Of a DNA stretch of 48,565 bases, positions 22,122-31,557 are shown piece by piece. Under the pieces are notes generated by a model. The model was not told where the DNA came from, did not search any database, and saw only the letters and a program-made list of their open reading frames with translations. Both the position numbers and the translations under genes were made by a program. Source of the DNA: Deltaproteobacteria bacterium. GTDB taxonomy: Bacteria > Bdellovibrionota > UBA1018 > UBA923. How positions within the stretch are numbered: the stretch's first letter is position 1; the number at the start of each line of letters is the position of its first letter. The stretch is from the NCBI GenBank assembly GCA_016186905.1, contig JACPKS010000052.1:1-48565 (forward strand). The letters run 5' to 3'.

Positions 22122-23714
22122 CTAGCGGATCTTCCGCATGCACCGCTCGGTCATCGCGGTGATCGTAAGGCTTGGGTTCACGCCAAGGTTGGCCGGAATC
22201 ACGGAGCCGTCGCAGACGTACATGTTCTTGTAGCCGAAGACTTCGTGGCCGGAGTCGATCACGCCGCGGCCCTGGTCCGCGCCGATCACGCATCCGCCCA
22301 GGATATGGGCGGTGGTGGGAATCTGAAGCAGCACCTCGTTGACCGCGCTCTGGGGAATTCCGTTCACTTTCTTGGCGAGGCTTCGTGCCACCATGTGACC
22401 GATCGGTATGAAGGAAGGCACTTTCTGCGCAGAATCGACTTCAGTGCCCATCCCGCGGCGAAAAAAAGTGAAAAGGCTTCGCCCGAGCTTGAGGCGCATC
22501 CTGCTATCCAGTGTCTGCATCACAAGAAGAATCACGGTGCTCTCCGCCCAGCGCCGATTGAATACGAGCCACATCAGGCTCAATGGCTGTACGAGGCAGG
22601 TCGCGAGCATTTTCAGGGGCCGCGTGAACCGGTTGCCGGCATCGACCATCGGGACCGCGAGCAGCCGCATGAACGAGGAGCCCTTCGGGTAGCGTACAGG
22701 CTCTACGTGGGTGTGACCGTCAGGGTAGAAGCCCGAGGTGATGGCAAGCCCTCGCGTGAAATCGCGCCCGCGATCTTTCGTGGTCACGCCGATCAGGGCC
22801 TCGCTGTTCGAGCGCACGTCGAAACCGACCCGGGGCGAAAGCCGCGGCAGCGAGCGCGTGACATCCCGGCATCGCAAGAACAGATTCACCGTACCGAGAA
22901 CTCCCGCCGCCAATACCACGCCGCGCGCTCGAAGCGCATAAGGCTGCTTTAAAAACCATGCCGTCGAGCGCTCGACTTGGATCTCGTAGCCGCCGCCCTC
23001 AAGCGGACGAATGTCGACGACGTTTGACTCAGGCCGGATCTCGGCTCCGTTTTTTTCGGCGAAATACAGGTAGTTCTTATCGAGCGTGTTCTTGGCGTTG
23101 TACCGGCAGCCCACCATGCAGCCGCCGCAGAGGTTGCAACCGGCGCGCGCGGGGCCTTTGCCTTCAAAATAGGGATCAGGCACATTCCGGCCCTCCTCGC
23201 CGGCCTTCCCGAAAAAAACACCCACATCCACGCCTGAAAACGTCTGGTCGCGGCCCATCTCACGGGCGACCTCATGAAGCTTCTCGTCGGCCTCGTTGAA
23301 ACGGGGGTTTCTCGTCACGCCGAGCATCTTTTTCGCGGTCGCGAAATGCGGCGCCAGCTCGGCTTTCCAGTCGGCCAGATCCTTCCAGTGGGGCGATTTG
23401 TAAAATGAGTCGCCGGGCTCAAGCAGGGTGTTCGCATACACGAGACTTCCGCCGCCGACTCCGCACCCGCTTAAAATCAGGATGTCCCTGAAGAGACTCA
23501 TGTTCTGTATGCCGAAGCACTTCAAAAGCGGCATCCACAGGTACTTGCGCAGATTCCAGTTCGTGAGGGGATAGTCTTCGGTTCCGTAGCGGCGACCGCG
23601 TTCCAGCACGCAGACCTTGTAGCCCTTTTCGGACAGGCGCAGGGCGGAGACGCTGCCCCCAAAACCGGAACCGACGACAATGTAATCAAAATCGAAGCGG
23701 CGTGACGGGCTCAA
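22122..23714 (-). CDS. GMC-family FAD oxidoreductase (cholesterol-oxidase-like)
   Basis: The product is 530 aa. YIVVGSGFGGSVSALRLSE is the FAD-binding Rossmann motif and VCVLERGRR follows. The C-terminal HILGGCVIG and YKNMYVCDGSVIPANLGVNP blocks are those of GMC enzymes with the catalytic His/Asn region. A cysteine group CNLCGGCMVGC (about 190-200) lies in the substrate domain, and the partner motif ILSGCGVGGGSLVYAN precedes it. Members oxidise alcohols, including sterols. The start is TTG 23714 without a clear ribosome site; no ATG is available nearby. The substrate is not deducible. Confidence 0.88.
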   Translation of the reverse strand: MSPSRRFDFDYIVVGSGFGGSVSALRLSEKGYKVCVLERGRRYGTEDYPLTNWNLRKYLWMPLLKCFGIQNMSLFRDILILSGCGVGGGSLVYANTLLEPGDSFYKSPHWKDLADWKAELAPHFATAKKMLGVTRNPRFNEADEKLHEVAREMGRDQTFSGVDVGVFFGKAGEEGRNVPDPYFEGKGPARAGCNLCGGCMVGCRYNAKNTLDKNYLYFAEKNGAEIRPESNVVDIRPLEGGGYEIQVERSTAWFLKQPYALRARGVVLAAGVLGTVNLFLRCRDVTRSLPRLSPRVGFDVRSNSEALIGVTTKDRGRDFTRGLAITSGFYPDGHTHVEPVRYPKGSSFMRLLAVPMVDAGNRFTRPLKMLATCLVQPLSLMWLVFNRRWAESTVILLVMQTLDSRMRLKLGRSLFTFFRRGMGTEVDSAQKVPSFIPIGHMVARSLAKKVNGIPQSAVNEVLLQIPTTAHILGGCVIGADQGRGVIDSGHEVFGYKNMYVCDGSVIPANLGVNPSLTITAMTERCMRKIR

Positions 23715-23814
23715 TCAAAAAACCTCGGCTCTGAGAGTGTAAGTTCAGTGCCGGGCGATGTGAAGTCCTTCCTTTGAAGTTTCAGTCTTTGCCGCGGCCC
23801 GTTCTTCCCTGTAC

Positions 23815-25161
23815 TCAGAACCACGCCGCCAGCGGAAAGCCGATCGAAACGCCCCACATGGTGGCCAATCTTCCGCCAAGGCTCCAACTAATGTAGTTCA
23901 CCTCGCCGAAAACTCGCTTGCCGTAACGCACCCATAGATTGGAGTAGGGATTGGTCACTGAAGGCAAAATGAACATCCCCATACCGAGGTTGTAACCTTT
24001 TTTTCCGAATGCGTGAAAGTACATCAGCTCAAAGCCCTGCGGAAAGATCGCTTGGCTGAACGTCGTTCCCTTCAAACCGTCATACGCGAATGTTAAACCT
24101 TGAAAACCCAAAAGCGCGATGAGTTGCATGCGCTTGTCCCAGCCGCGAAAAAGCTCGTACGCGAAATAAACGCCGAAGTTGTTGAAGAACGCCGACGCCG
24201 AGGGGTCGCGCGAAACCGCGGCCTCGAATCCGCGAATCGACAGTTCGTCGGTGAGAAAGAAATTTCCATAAAGCATCACTGACGGCGCATACTCGGTTTT
24301 TTTGACGCCGATGTCTTTTTGCGCGACGAAATTGTACGGGCCAAGCCCCCCCGCGAAACGAAGCCGAGGAAGCCTCGGCGGAAGCGATGCGGAAATTTCC
24401 ACCGCGCGCGGCCGCCCCTCGCGGTCAAGGAGCGTCATGCGCGACCGTCCCGTCGCGCGAAACGAAGCGATGAACGGAGGACGGGTGCCGTCGGGCAGCC
24501 GCGCCCCCGCCACGAACCAGTAGACCTCGAGCATGGGAATCTCTTCTCCGACCTCGCCCATTCGCCAGAGCCGGCACGTCGCCGTGGCGAACTCGTCTCC
24601 GATGCCGCTCAGCTCGACGAGATACGGCGCGCAGGAATAATCGACGACGATCCGGCGTGTTCCGTCGGGCCGCGGCTTGATCGTCGTGACGATGGTCCCG
24701 GCGGGTTTTCCGTCGACAACAACACTCACGTCGCCAGGCTGAATGAGCGACACGAAAAACTCGATTTCCGAGCCGCTCCCCGCTTCCTGCATCGAGAGAA
24801 CCTTGTCCATGTAGCGAAGGCTCACGCGGCCGGCGGCAAGCGTGGAGCGCGCCTTCATTCGCGCGCGCGGAAACTGCAGATTCTGCGGGTTGCGAAACCA
24901 CTCCAACGACCCCGGAACCCATTCGGCTTCAAGCGACAGCGCGGCGCCCGGCACGGAACTCACGACTTGAACGGGAAAATCGCGAAAATCCACTGGAAAT
25001 CGCTCCTCGCCGATTTTAAGAGGCCCCATGTCGATTTCGAAGAGGTACGGGACGTCGTGCTCCGCCGCGCGCGCGGGCGCGAGCAGGGCGCTCGCCGCGA
25101 GCGATCCGGACAATGCGATCCAGCCGGTGAGAGCGCAAAACCTGGAAATCATCGCGCGCAT
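23815..25161 (-). CDS. Envelope protein with C-terminal beta-barrel, function unknown
   Basis: The start is placed at ATG 25161 (MRAMISRF) just after GGGAGG, with ATG 25152 possible. The product is about 448 aa. It has a signal peptide ending near LLAPARAAEHD. The first about 220 residues form a soluble region (DUF3108-like look, not sure) with two Cys in the CAPYL and ATCRLW stretches. The last about 170 form aromatic-rich strands ending in PLAAWF, a barrel end signature. It follows the unknown 25170-25913 gene by 8 bases, so the pair is one operon. Confidence 0.7.
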   Translation of the reverse strand: MRAMISRFCALTGWIALSGSLAASALLAPARAAEHDVPYLFEIDMGPLKIGEERFPVDFRDFPVQVVSSVPGAALSLEAEWVPGSLEWFRNPQNLQFPRARMKARSTLAAGRVSLRYMDKVLSMQEAGSGSEIEFFVSLIQPGDVSVVVDGKPAGTIVTTIKPRPDGTRRIVVDYSCAPYLVELSGIGDEFATATCRLWRMGEVGEEIPMLEVYWFVAGARLPDGTRPPFIASFRATGRSRMTLLDREGRPRAVEISASLPPRLPRLRFAGGLGPYNFVAQKDIGVKKTEYAPSVMLYGNFFLTDELSIRGFEAAVSRDPSASAFFNNFGVYFAYELFRGWDKRMQLIALLGFQGLTFAYDGLKGTTFSQAIFPQGFELMYFHAFGKKGYNLGMGMFILPSVTNPYSNLWVRYGKRVFGEVNYISWSLGGRLATMWGVSIGFPLAAWF

Positions 25162-25169
25162 ATCCTCCC

Positions 25170-25913
25170 TCAGAGGTCGAGATCGGAAATCAATCCGGTC
25201 TTCTTGCGCGTTTCGCGGCGAAGCTGCCGGTTGAGCGCCATCAAAATCTGCGGATACCGGTTCCACGGCTCTTCCTCGTTTTCGATCTCGAGGATCGCCG
25301 GGTAGTATGCCTTGGCATTCTCAGCGACCTGCGCCGCGACGTTCATTCCGGCGTGAAAAGACGTGTTGATCACCGCGACCAGCCAGTGGTCGATCGAAGC
25401 GGGCTTGGTTTTCGCGCACGCAAGCGTTTCAGGAAGCTCATTGAGCAGCTTTTTGTAGCCCTTTCGGAAACGGAATTTCAAACTCGGGCGCTCCGCCGCG
25501 GGTTCGAGCGAAAACTCGAATCCATCGGCATCCGTGAAGATCTCCGCGTCGGTCGGATCGGACGCGCGTCCCGCGATCGCGAACGAAAGCGGCGGCGCGA
25601 CAAGCTTCGATAGAAGCGAGCCCAGCGCGCCGGCCTTCCATCCCGTCCCGAAGGGATAGAGATCTTCTTCGTTGAGAATTCCCACGAAGAGATCCGCGAC
25701 GTCGGGCGAGTTCAAAAACCGCTCGAAGTTCTGCGTGAGCATCTCGATGCGGGCGCTCCGCGACTCTTCGCTGTCGGAAGCGAGGCCCCCGTAGACGAGC
25801 GCGTGCATTTTCTCGACTTCCTCGGTCACGCAATGCGAGCCGGCGACGAAAGCGTAGATCGCGGCTCGGAGCGCCTCTTTGCGTCTCAAATATGAGGCCA
25901 TTACCCTAACCAT
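25170..25913 (-). CDS. Unknown soluble protein co-transcribed with the barrel protein gene
   Basis: The product is 247 aa from ATG 25913, with AGGTG upstream; ATG 25901 and an upstream start at 25943 are alternatives. It is mainly alpha-helical, without signal peptide or membrane segments, and I recognise no motif. A conserved-looking segment is the ASIDHWLVAVINTSFHAGMN region near residue 175. The TGA stop merges with the ribosome site (TGAGGGAGG) of the barrel-protein gene, which implies coupled expression. Confidence 0.65.
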   Translation of the reverse strand: MVRVMASYLRRKEALRAAIYAFVAGSHCVTEEVEKMHALVYGGLASDSEESRSARIEMLTQNFERFLNSPDVADLFVGILNEEDLYPFGTGWKAGALGSLLSKLVAPPLSFAIAGRASDPTDAEIFTDADGFEFSLEPAAERPSLKFRFRKGYKKLLNELPETLACAKTKPASIDHWLVAVINTSFHAGMNVAAQVAENAKAYYPAILEIENEEEPWNRYPQILMALNRQLRRETRKKTGLISDLDL

Positions 25914-26035
25914 TACACCTGATTTGACGGTAGAATACAACAATGCGGAGCTGAAGCGCTCTCTTCCAGCGCGTTTTCGCCGCTCTCGATGCGCTTCTCA
26001 TTCTCCACGAAAAACGCTATGATCCGGTAATTCCC

Positions 26036-28837
26036 ATGGATTACAAGTCGACGCTGAACCTCCCGAAAACCGATTTCCCCATGAAGGCGAGTCTCCCGCA
26101 ACGCGAGCCGGAACAGATCCGCAAGTGGGATGAAAGCCGCGCGTACCGCCGCATGGTCGAAAAGCGCCGCTCAAACCCGATGTTCGTGCTGCACGACGGG
26201 CCTCCTTACGCCAACGGAAACATCCATCTCGGCCACGCGCTCAACAAAATTTTGAAAGACATCGTCATCAAGTACAAAAACACGAGCGGCCTGCACGCCG
26301 AATTCATTCCGGGATGGGATTGCCACGGCCTTCCAATCGAGCTTGGCGTCGAAAAACAGCTGCGCGAACAGAAGGTCGATAAGAACCAGCTCGGCAAGGT
26401 CGAGATCCGCAAGCTCTGCCGCGATTTCGCGAAGGGTTGGATCGATCGGCAACGCGATCAGTTCAAGCGGCTTGGATGTTTCGCGGATTGGGATCACCCC
26501 TATCTCACGATGAGCGACGAGTACGTCGCGGGCATCGTGCGCGAGCTCGGCCGCATCTCGAAAACCGGAAACCTCTACAAAGGCAACAAGCCCGTCTACT
26601 GGTGCGCGTTCTGCGCGACAGCGCTCGCCGACGCCGAGATCGAGTACCATGACCATCGCAGCCCCTCGATTCACGTGAAGTTTTATTTTGACAACGAGTC
26701 GGTCGAAAAAACTCCGGAACTCAAGGCGCTCAGTCGCGGAAAACCCGTGGCGCTCGTCATTTGGACGACGACTCCGTGGACGCTCCCCGCGAACCTCGCG
26801 ATCGCTCTGCATCCCGAATTCGACTATGCCGCGCTCGACACGGGCTCCGAGATTTTGATCGTCGCCGAAGGGCTTCGCGAAAAATTCCTCTCCGAGACGA
26901 ATCTCTCGGCGGAAAGAACCGGCACGATCGCCGCCGTGAAACTCGAACGCCTCGAAACGCTTCATCCGTTCATGAACCGGCCTTCGCTCGTGATCTTGGG
27001 CGAGCACGTAACGCTCGACGCCGGAACCGGCGCCGTTCACACGGCGCCGGGCCACGGCATCGAGGATTACAAAGCCGGCCTCGCGTACGGTCTTGACGCC
27101 GTCGCGCCCGTGGACGCGCACGGAAAATTCACGGCCGACGTTCCGGAGTGGCAGGGCATGCGTGTTTTCGAGGCGAACAAGCCCATTATCGAAAGCCTGC
27201 TCGAATCCGGAAACCTCGTGAACCTATCCGAGATGCAGCACACGTATCCGCACTGCTGGCGCTGCAACAAGCCGGTGCTCTTTCGCGCGACCCCTCAGTG
27301 GTTTATCGGAATGGAGCGCACGAACCTGCGCAACCGCGTGCTCCACGAGATCGGCCAGGTCGAGTGGATTCCCGCGTGGGGCATCAATCGCATTCTGGGC
27401 ATGGTCGAAAGCAGGCCGGACTGGTGCGTCTCGCGCCAGCGCGTGTGGGGCGTTCCGATCACGGTGTTCTACGACGAAAAGACCGGCGACTCGGTGAGCG
27501 CGCAGGAAAGTTTCGAACACGTCGCCGATCTCATCGAAAAAAACGGGCCTAATATTTGGTACGAGTGGAGCGCCGACAGACTCATCAAACCGGGCCTGAA
27601 GACCGACGCGGGACACCCGATCGATCCCAAGCATCTTCGCAAGGAGACCGACATCCTCGACGTGTGGTTCGACTCGGGCGTAAGCCACGCGACGGTTCTC
27701 GCGGCGAAGAAAAACAAGGACAAGGCCCGCTGGCCCGCCGATCTTTATCTTGAGGGTAGCGACCAGCACCGCGGATGGTTTCAGACTTCGCTGCTTACCG
27801 CGGTCGAGACGCGCGAGAAAGCGCCGTTTAAGCGCGTGCTCACGCACGGATTCGTGAACGACCAGTACGGAAAGAAGATGTCGAAGTCCAAAGGCAACGT
27901 CACCGACCCGATGGAATTCGCCGAAAAATTCGGTTCCGAGATCCTGCGGCTGTGGGTCGTGGTCGAAGATTATCGCAACGACGTGAACTTCTCGATGGAA
28001 ACGATCGAGCGCGTTTCCGAATCTTACCGGAAAGTACGGAACACGCTTCGCTACGTGCTCGGAAATATTTTCGACTACCGGCCTTCGATGGAGCCCGGGG
28101 AATTTTGCGATCTCGACCTCTGGGCGCTCGAACGCGCGCGATTGTTTCTGGAGCGCGCAAAGCAGGCCTATGAGGCGTACGAATTTCACCTCGTCTATCA
28201 CGCGCTCGTTAATTTTTGCGCCGTGGATTTAAGCTCGGTCTATTTCGACATCCTGAAAGACCGCCTGTACGCCTCGCCGCGGAATTCACGCGAGCGGCGG
28301 TCCTCGCAGGCGGCGCTCCACCGCATCGGCACGGCGCTCGCGACCGCGCTTGCGCCGATTCTCACGTTCACGTGCGAGGAGTTTTGGGGCTATCTCGGCA
28401 TGCCCGGAAGCGTGCTCGAAGCGGATTTTCCGCTCGCGGGCGACGCGGGCGCGTTTTGGAAAACCTCGCCCGAACGCGAAGCCGCCGCGCGCCGGGTCGA
28501 GCGGGCCCTTGAGTTGCGCGAGCCGGTTAACAAAGCGCTTGAAGTGGCAAGGCGGGCGAAACAAATCGGGCATCCGCTCGAGGCCGCCGTCGAGATCACC
28601 GCCCCCGCCGAAACCGCCGCCGCGCTCGGCGCGGCCCGGGAAGAGCTCGCGCGTCTGTTCATCGTTTCGAAAATCTCGATCCGTACCGGCGATGCCGTCG
28701 CGGTCAAAGTCGCGGCCGCGCCCGGAAGCAAGTGCGCGCGCTGCTGGATCTACACCGAGGACGTCGGCGCCAGCGCCGAGCATCCGCTGATCTGCAAGCG
28801 CTGTATCGAAGCCGTCAAGGAGGCTGCGGGCGCATGA
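26036..28837 (+). CDS. ileS: Isoleucine-tRNA ligase
   Basis: The product is 933 aa, full length. The HIGH-type site is NGNIHLGHALNK (about 60-72) and the second signature is KKMSKSKGN (about residue 612). The editing domain contains WTTTPWTLPAN and the C-terminus has a zinc-binding CARCW...CKRC ribbon. It charges tRNA-Ile with isoleucine. It is the first gene of a six-gene operon; lspA starts inside its stop codon (ATGA). Transcription probably starts in 25944-26035. Confidence 0.98.
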   Translation: MDYKSTLNLPKTDFPMKASLPQREPEQIRKWDESRAYRRMVEKRRSNPMFVLHDGPPYANGNIHLGHALNKILKDIVIKYKNTSGLHAEFIPGWDCHGLPIELGVEKQLREQKVDKNQLGKVEIRKLCRDFAKGWIDRQRDQFKRLGCFADWDHPYLTMSDEYVAGIVRELGRISKTGNLYKGNKPVYWCAFCATALADAEIEYHDHRSPSIHVKFYFDNESVEKTPELKALSRGKPVALVIWTTTPWTLPANLAIALHPEFDYAALDTGSEILIVAEGLREKFLSETNLSAERTGTIAAVKLERLETLHPFMNRPSLVILGEHVTLDAGTGAVHTAPGHGIEDYKAGLAYGLDAVAPVDAHGKFTADVPEWQGMRVFEANKPIIESLLESGNLVNLSEMQHTYPHCWRCNKPVLFRATPQWFIGMERTNLRNRVLHEIGQVEWIPAWGINRILGMVESRPDWCVSRQRVWGVPITVFYDEKTGDSVSAQESFEHVADLIEKNGPNIWYEWSADRLIKPGLKTDAGHPIDPKHLRKETDILDVWFDSGVSHATVLAAKKNKDKARWPADLYLEGSDQHRGWFQTSLLTAVETREKAPFKRVLTHGFVNDQYGKKMSKSKGNVTDPMEFAEKFGSEILRLWVVVEDYRNDVNFSMETIERVSESYRKVRNTLRYVLGNIFDYRPSMEPGEFCDLDLWALERARLFLERAKQAYEAYEFHLVYHALVNFCAVDLSSVYFDILKDRLYASPRNSRERRSSQAALHRIGTALATALAPILTFTCEEFWGYLGMPGSVLEADFPLAGDAGAFWKTSPEREAAARRVERALELREPVNKALEVARRAKQIGHPLEAAVEITAPAETAAALGAAREELARLFIVSKISIRTGDAVAVKVAAAPGSKCARCWIYTEDVGASAEHPLICKRCIEAVKEAAGA

Positions 28838-29340
28838 AACTCAAGTACCTGGTTCTCATTTCGGTTTCGGGAACGATCATCGCGCTTGATCAGCTCACCA
28901 AGCATCTGGTCGTGCGGGGATTTCATCTCGGGGAGTCGCTGCATTTGATCCCCGGTTTTTTCAGCCTGACCTACGTCAGGAATCCCGGAGCCGCGTTCGG
29001 ATTGCTCAATACCTGGGACCCCGTTTACCGCATCCCGTTTTTCATCACGATTCCGGTCGTCGCGCTCGCGGCGATTTTTTTCGTGTTTCGCAAAGTCAGC
29101 GACGACGATCTCATCCTGTCCTCGGCGCTTTCGCTCGTGATCGGCGGCGCGATCGGCAACCTGATCGACCGCGTCGCTTACAACTACGTGATCGACTTCC
29201 TCGATTTTTACTGGAAGGAAACCGGGCCGCACTTTCCCGCGTTCAACGTCGCCGATTCCGCGATCAGCGTGGGCGTAGCCCTGCTCATCCTCGATATTTT
29301 CCGCAAAGAAAAGCGCGCGCATGCTGCCGATTCTGTTTAG
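28834..29340 (+). CDS. lspA: Lipoprotein signal peptidase (signal peptidase II)
   Basis: The start is ATG 28834 overlapping the ileS stop by 4 bases. The product is 168 aa with four membrane helices. ITLD-type start (ALDQLTKHLV), RNPGAAFG, GNLIDRV and FNVADSAI are the conserved blocks; the two catalytic Asp lie in VIDFLDF and NVADS. It removes signal peptides from prolipoproteins already modified by Lgt, which is the next gene. Confidence 0.97.
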   Translation: MKLKYLVLISVSGTIIALDQLTKHLVVRGFHLGESLHLIPGFFSLTYVRNPGAAFGLLNTWDPVYRIPFFITIPVVALAAIFFVFRKVSDDDLILSSALSLVIGGAIGNLIDRVAYNYVIDFLDFYWKETGPHFPAFNVADSAISVGVALLILDIFRKEKRAHAADSV

Positions 29341-30103
29341 AATCGGGGATTTTCCGGTTCACTCCTACGGCGTTCTCATCGCGGCGGGTTTTCTGCTTTG
29401 TGTGTGGCTCTCCAAGCGCGAAGCGGCGCGCATCGGACTGCCCGGCGAACGCATCGTGGACCTGGGCTTCTGGTCGCTTCTTGTCGGGATGCTCGGCGCG
29501 CGAATTCTGTTCATCATCACGCGCTGGTCTTACTTCCGGGAATATCCTCTCGAGATGTTTTACGTCTGGGAAGGCGGGCTCGTGTTCTACGGCGGACCGA
29601 TCGTAGCGCTGCCATTTCATCTTTGGTACTGCCGCAAATACGCTCTTCCGGTCCGGAAGGTGCTCGACCTCGCGGCCGTCGCGATTCCGATCGCGCACGC
29701 CTTCGGAAGGCTCGGCTGCCTTTCGGCCGGATGCTGCCATGGAAAAGCCACCGGCGGGAGCTGGGGCATAATCCTGAACTCCGAGCTCGTGGAACCGCAC
29801 CTGCGCGGAATTCCGCTGCATCCCACGCAGATCTACGAAGCGGCAAGCCTCTTCGGACTGTTTTTTTATTTAGCCTGGCGCCGCCATCGCAAGAAATTCG
29901 ACGGCGAACTGGCGCTCACCTACGTCATCGCTTACTCGATCATCCGGTCGGTCATCGAGATTTTCCGCGGCGACAGCATCCGGGGCTTCGTGATCGACGG
30001 CTGGCTTTCGACGTCGCAGTTCATCTCAGTACTCGCGGTCGTCGCCGCGATCGTCGCGTGGATTTCAATGAAGCAAACGGCCGAGCGAGGACCCTCCGCA
30101 TGA
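29321..30103 (+). CDS. lgt: Prolipoprotein diacylglyceryl transferase
   Basis: The product is 260 aa with seven hydrophobic segments. HAFGRLGCLSAGCCHGK is the Lgt signature containing the essential Arg, and HPTQIYEA follows. It transfers diacylglycerol from phosphatidylglycerol to the lipobox Cys. It overlaps lspA by 20 bases, so the two consecutive steps of lipoprotein maturation are translationally coupled. The next gene overlaps its stop by 4 bases. Confidence 0.97.
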   Translation: MLPILFRIGDFPVHSYGVLIAAGFLLCVWLSKREAARIGLPGERIVDLGFWSLLVGMLGARILFIITRWSYFREYPLEMFYVWEGGLVFYGGPIVALPFHLWYCRKYALPVRKVLDLAAVAIPIAHAFGRLGCLSAGCCHGKATGGSWGIILNSELVEPHLRGIPLHPTQIYEAASLFGLFFYLAWRRHRKKFDGELALTYVIAYSIIRSVIEIFRGDSIRGFVIDGWLSTSQFISVLAVVAAIVAWISMKQTAERGPSA

Positions 30104-31557
30104 ATGCATGGGCGGCTTTGGCACTCGCCTTTTTCGCCGGTTCGATCCCCTTCGGACTTTTCGTCGCGAAACTTTGGGGAATCGAAGACGTCCGCATGGT
30201 CGGCAGCACGAACATCGGCGCGACCAACGTCGTCCGCGCGGCGGGCTGGAAGGCCGGCGCGCTCACGTTCTTTCTCGATTTCCTGAAGGGCCTCCTTCCC
30301 ATGCTCTATTTTCAGTGCGACGGGATCGCGTGCGGCGATTCCAATAGCTGGATCGGCCTCTCGGCGGTTCTGGGCCACTGTTTCTCGCCGTTTCTCCTGT
30401 TTCGCGGCGGCAAGGGCGTTTCGACTTCGTTCGGCGTGCTTTTCGCGATCAACGTCTGGATAGGGCTCGCCGCTGGTCTTGTATACGGACTGACGCTTCT
30501 AACCATACGCGTGTCGGCGCTGGGCTCTCTCTTCGCGATGCTCTTCGCGCTTTTTGAAGTCGTTCTCTTTCGTGAGTCGCGCGCCGAACAGGTCGCGGTG
30601 CTCGCGATCGTGCTCGTCGTCTTGCACCGGCATCGCCCGAACTGGGAGAGCCTGCTTAAAACCGGCGTCATCGCGGCGTTCGCGTTTCTCGGTTTCACGC
30701 AGCATTCCGGCGCGCGAAGCCCCGAACCACGAACCGTGCTGGCTGATTTTCGCGGCATGCCGGTCGAACCCGGAAAAAACTACTCGCGGATCGCCGCGCT
30801 CATGCCGAGCATCGCCGAAGCCATCGTCGAGCTCGGAGCCGCCGACAGACTCGCGGCGGCTCCGCAATATTCCCGCATCCCCGTCGCGTACAAAACAAAA
30901 ATCGCTGGCCTCGGCCCGTATAACCGCCTGTCGACCGAGGCGATCTACGCGATCCATCCCGATCTCGTGCTCGCGAGCATGGACGGCAACAACGCCGCCA
31001 CGGTCATCCAACTCGAAAAAATGGGGCTCAAGATTTTTCTTCTCAATACCCAGTCGGTCGAGCAGATCGTGCGCTCGATGCGCATCATCGGGCGCGTGAT
31101 CGGCCAAGAAAAAAATCAAAAGCTCAACGAACTGGCTGAAATTCTCTCCGCGAATTCCGATGACAAATCCTCCGGCAAGACGAACAAGTCCGTCACAAAG
31201 AAACCGCCGCGCGTTTTCATTCAGGTCGGCTGGGATCCCGTTGTTTCGGTAAGCGGTTCTTCTTTCATCGACGAGCTCGTGCGCCGGGCCGGAGGTCAAA
31301 ATATTTTCGCCGACTCGCCCATGAAATATCCGCTGCCGAATACCGAGGAAGTGCTCAGCCGCAATCCCGACGTGATCTTGATCTGCCCGATGGCCGACGA
31401 CGCTTCCGACGCGAGGAAAGCCGTCGCGTTCTGGAAGCGCTTTCCGAAAATCACGGCCGTTCAACGCGATCGCATTCACGTGATCCCCACGGATTGGCTC
31501 ACCAAACCGGGCTTCACGCTCATTCAGGGCATGCGCGAGCTAAGAAGGCTTCTGTGA
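30100..31557 (+). CDS. Fusion: PlsY acyltransferase with BtuF-like periplasmic binding domain
   Basis: One uninterrupted frame of 485 aa starts at ATG 30100 inside the lgt stop. Residues 1-187 are a complete PlsY: GSTNIGATNVVR (motif 1), GHCFSPFLLFRGGKGVSTS (motif 2) and HRPNWESLLK (motif 3), with five helices. PlsY acylates glycerol-3-phosphate from acyl-phosphate. Residues 188-205 form a sixth hydrophobic helix. Residues 228-485 are a BtuF/FepB-type substrate-binding protein (IAALMPSIAEAIVELGA, HPDLVLAS). PlsY normally ends inside the cell, so the added helix would place the binding domain in the periplasm. The permease and ATPase genes follow directly. No internal start with signal peptide exists. 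Confidence 0.9.
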   Translation: MNAWAALALAFFAGSIPFGLFVAKLWGIEDVRMVGSTNIGATNVVRAAGWKAGALTFFLDFLKGLLPMLYFQCDGIACGDSNSWIGLSAVLGHCFSPFLLFRGGKGVSTSFGVLFAINVWIGLAAGLVYGLTLLTIRVSALGSLFAMLFALFEVVLFRESRAEQVAVLAIVLVVLHRHRPNWESLLKTGVIAAFAFLGFTQHSGARSPEPRTVLADFRGMPVEPGKNYSRIAALMPSIAEAIVELGAADRLAAAPQYSRIPVAYKTKIAGLGPYNRLSTEAIYAIHPDLVLASMDGNNAATVIQLEKMGLKIFLLNTQSVEQIVRSMRIIGRVIGQEKNQKLNELAEILSANSDDKSSGKTNKSVTKKPPRVFIQVGWDPVVSVSGSSFIDELVRRAGGQNIFADSPMKYPLPNTEEVLSRNPDVILICPMADDASDARKAVAFWKRFPKITAVQRDRIHVIPTDWLTKPGFTLIQGMRELRRLL

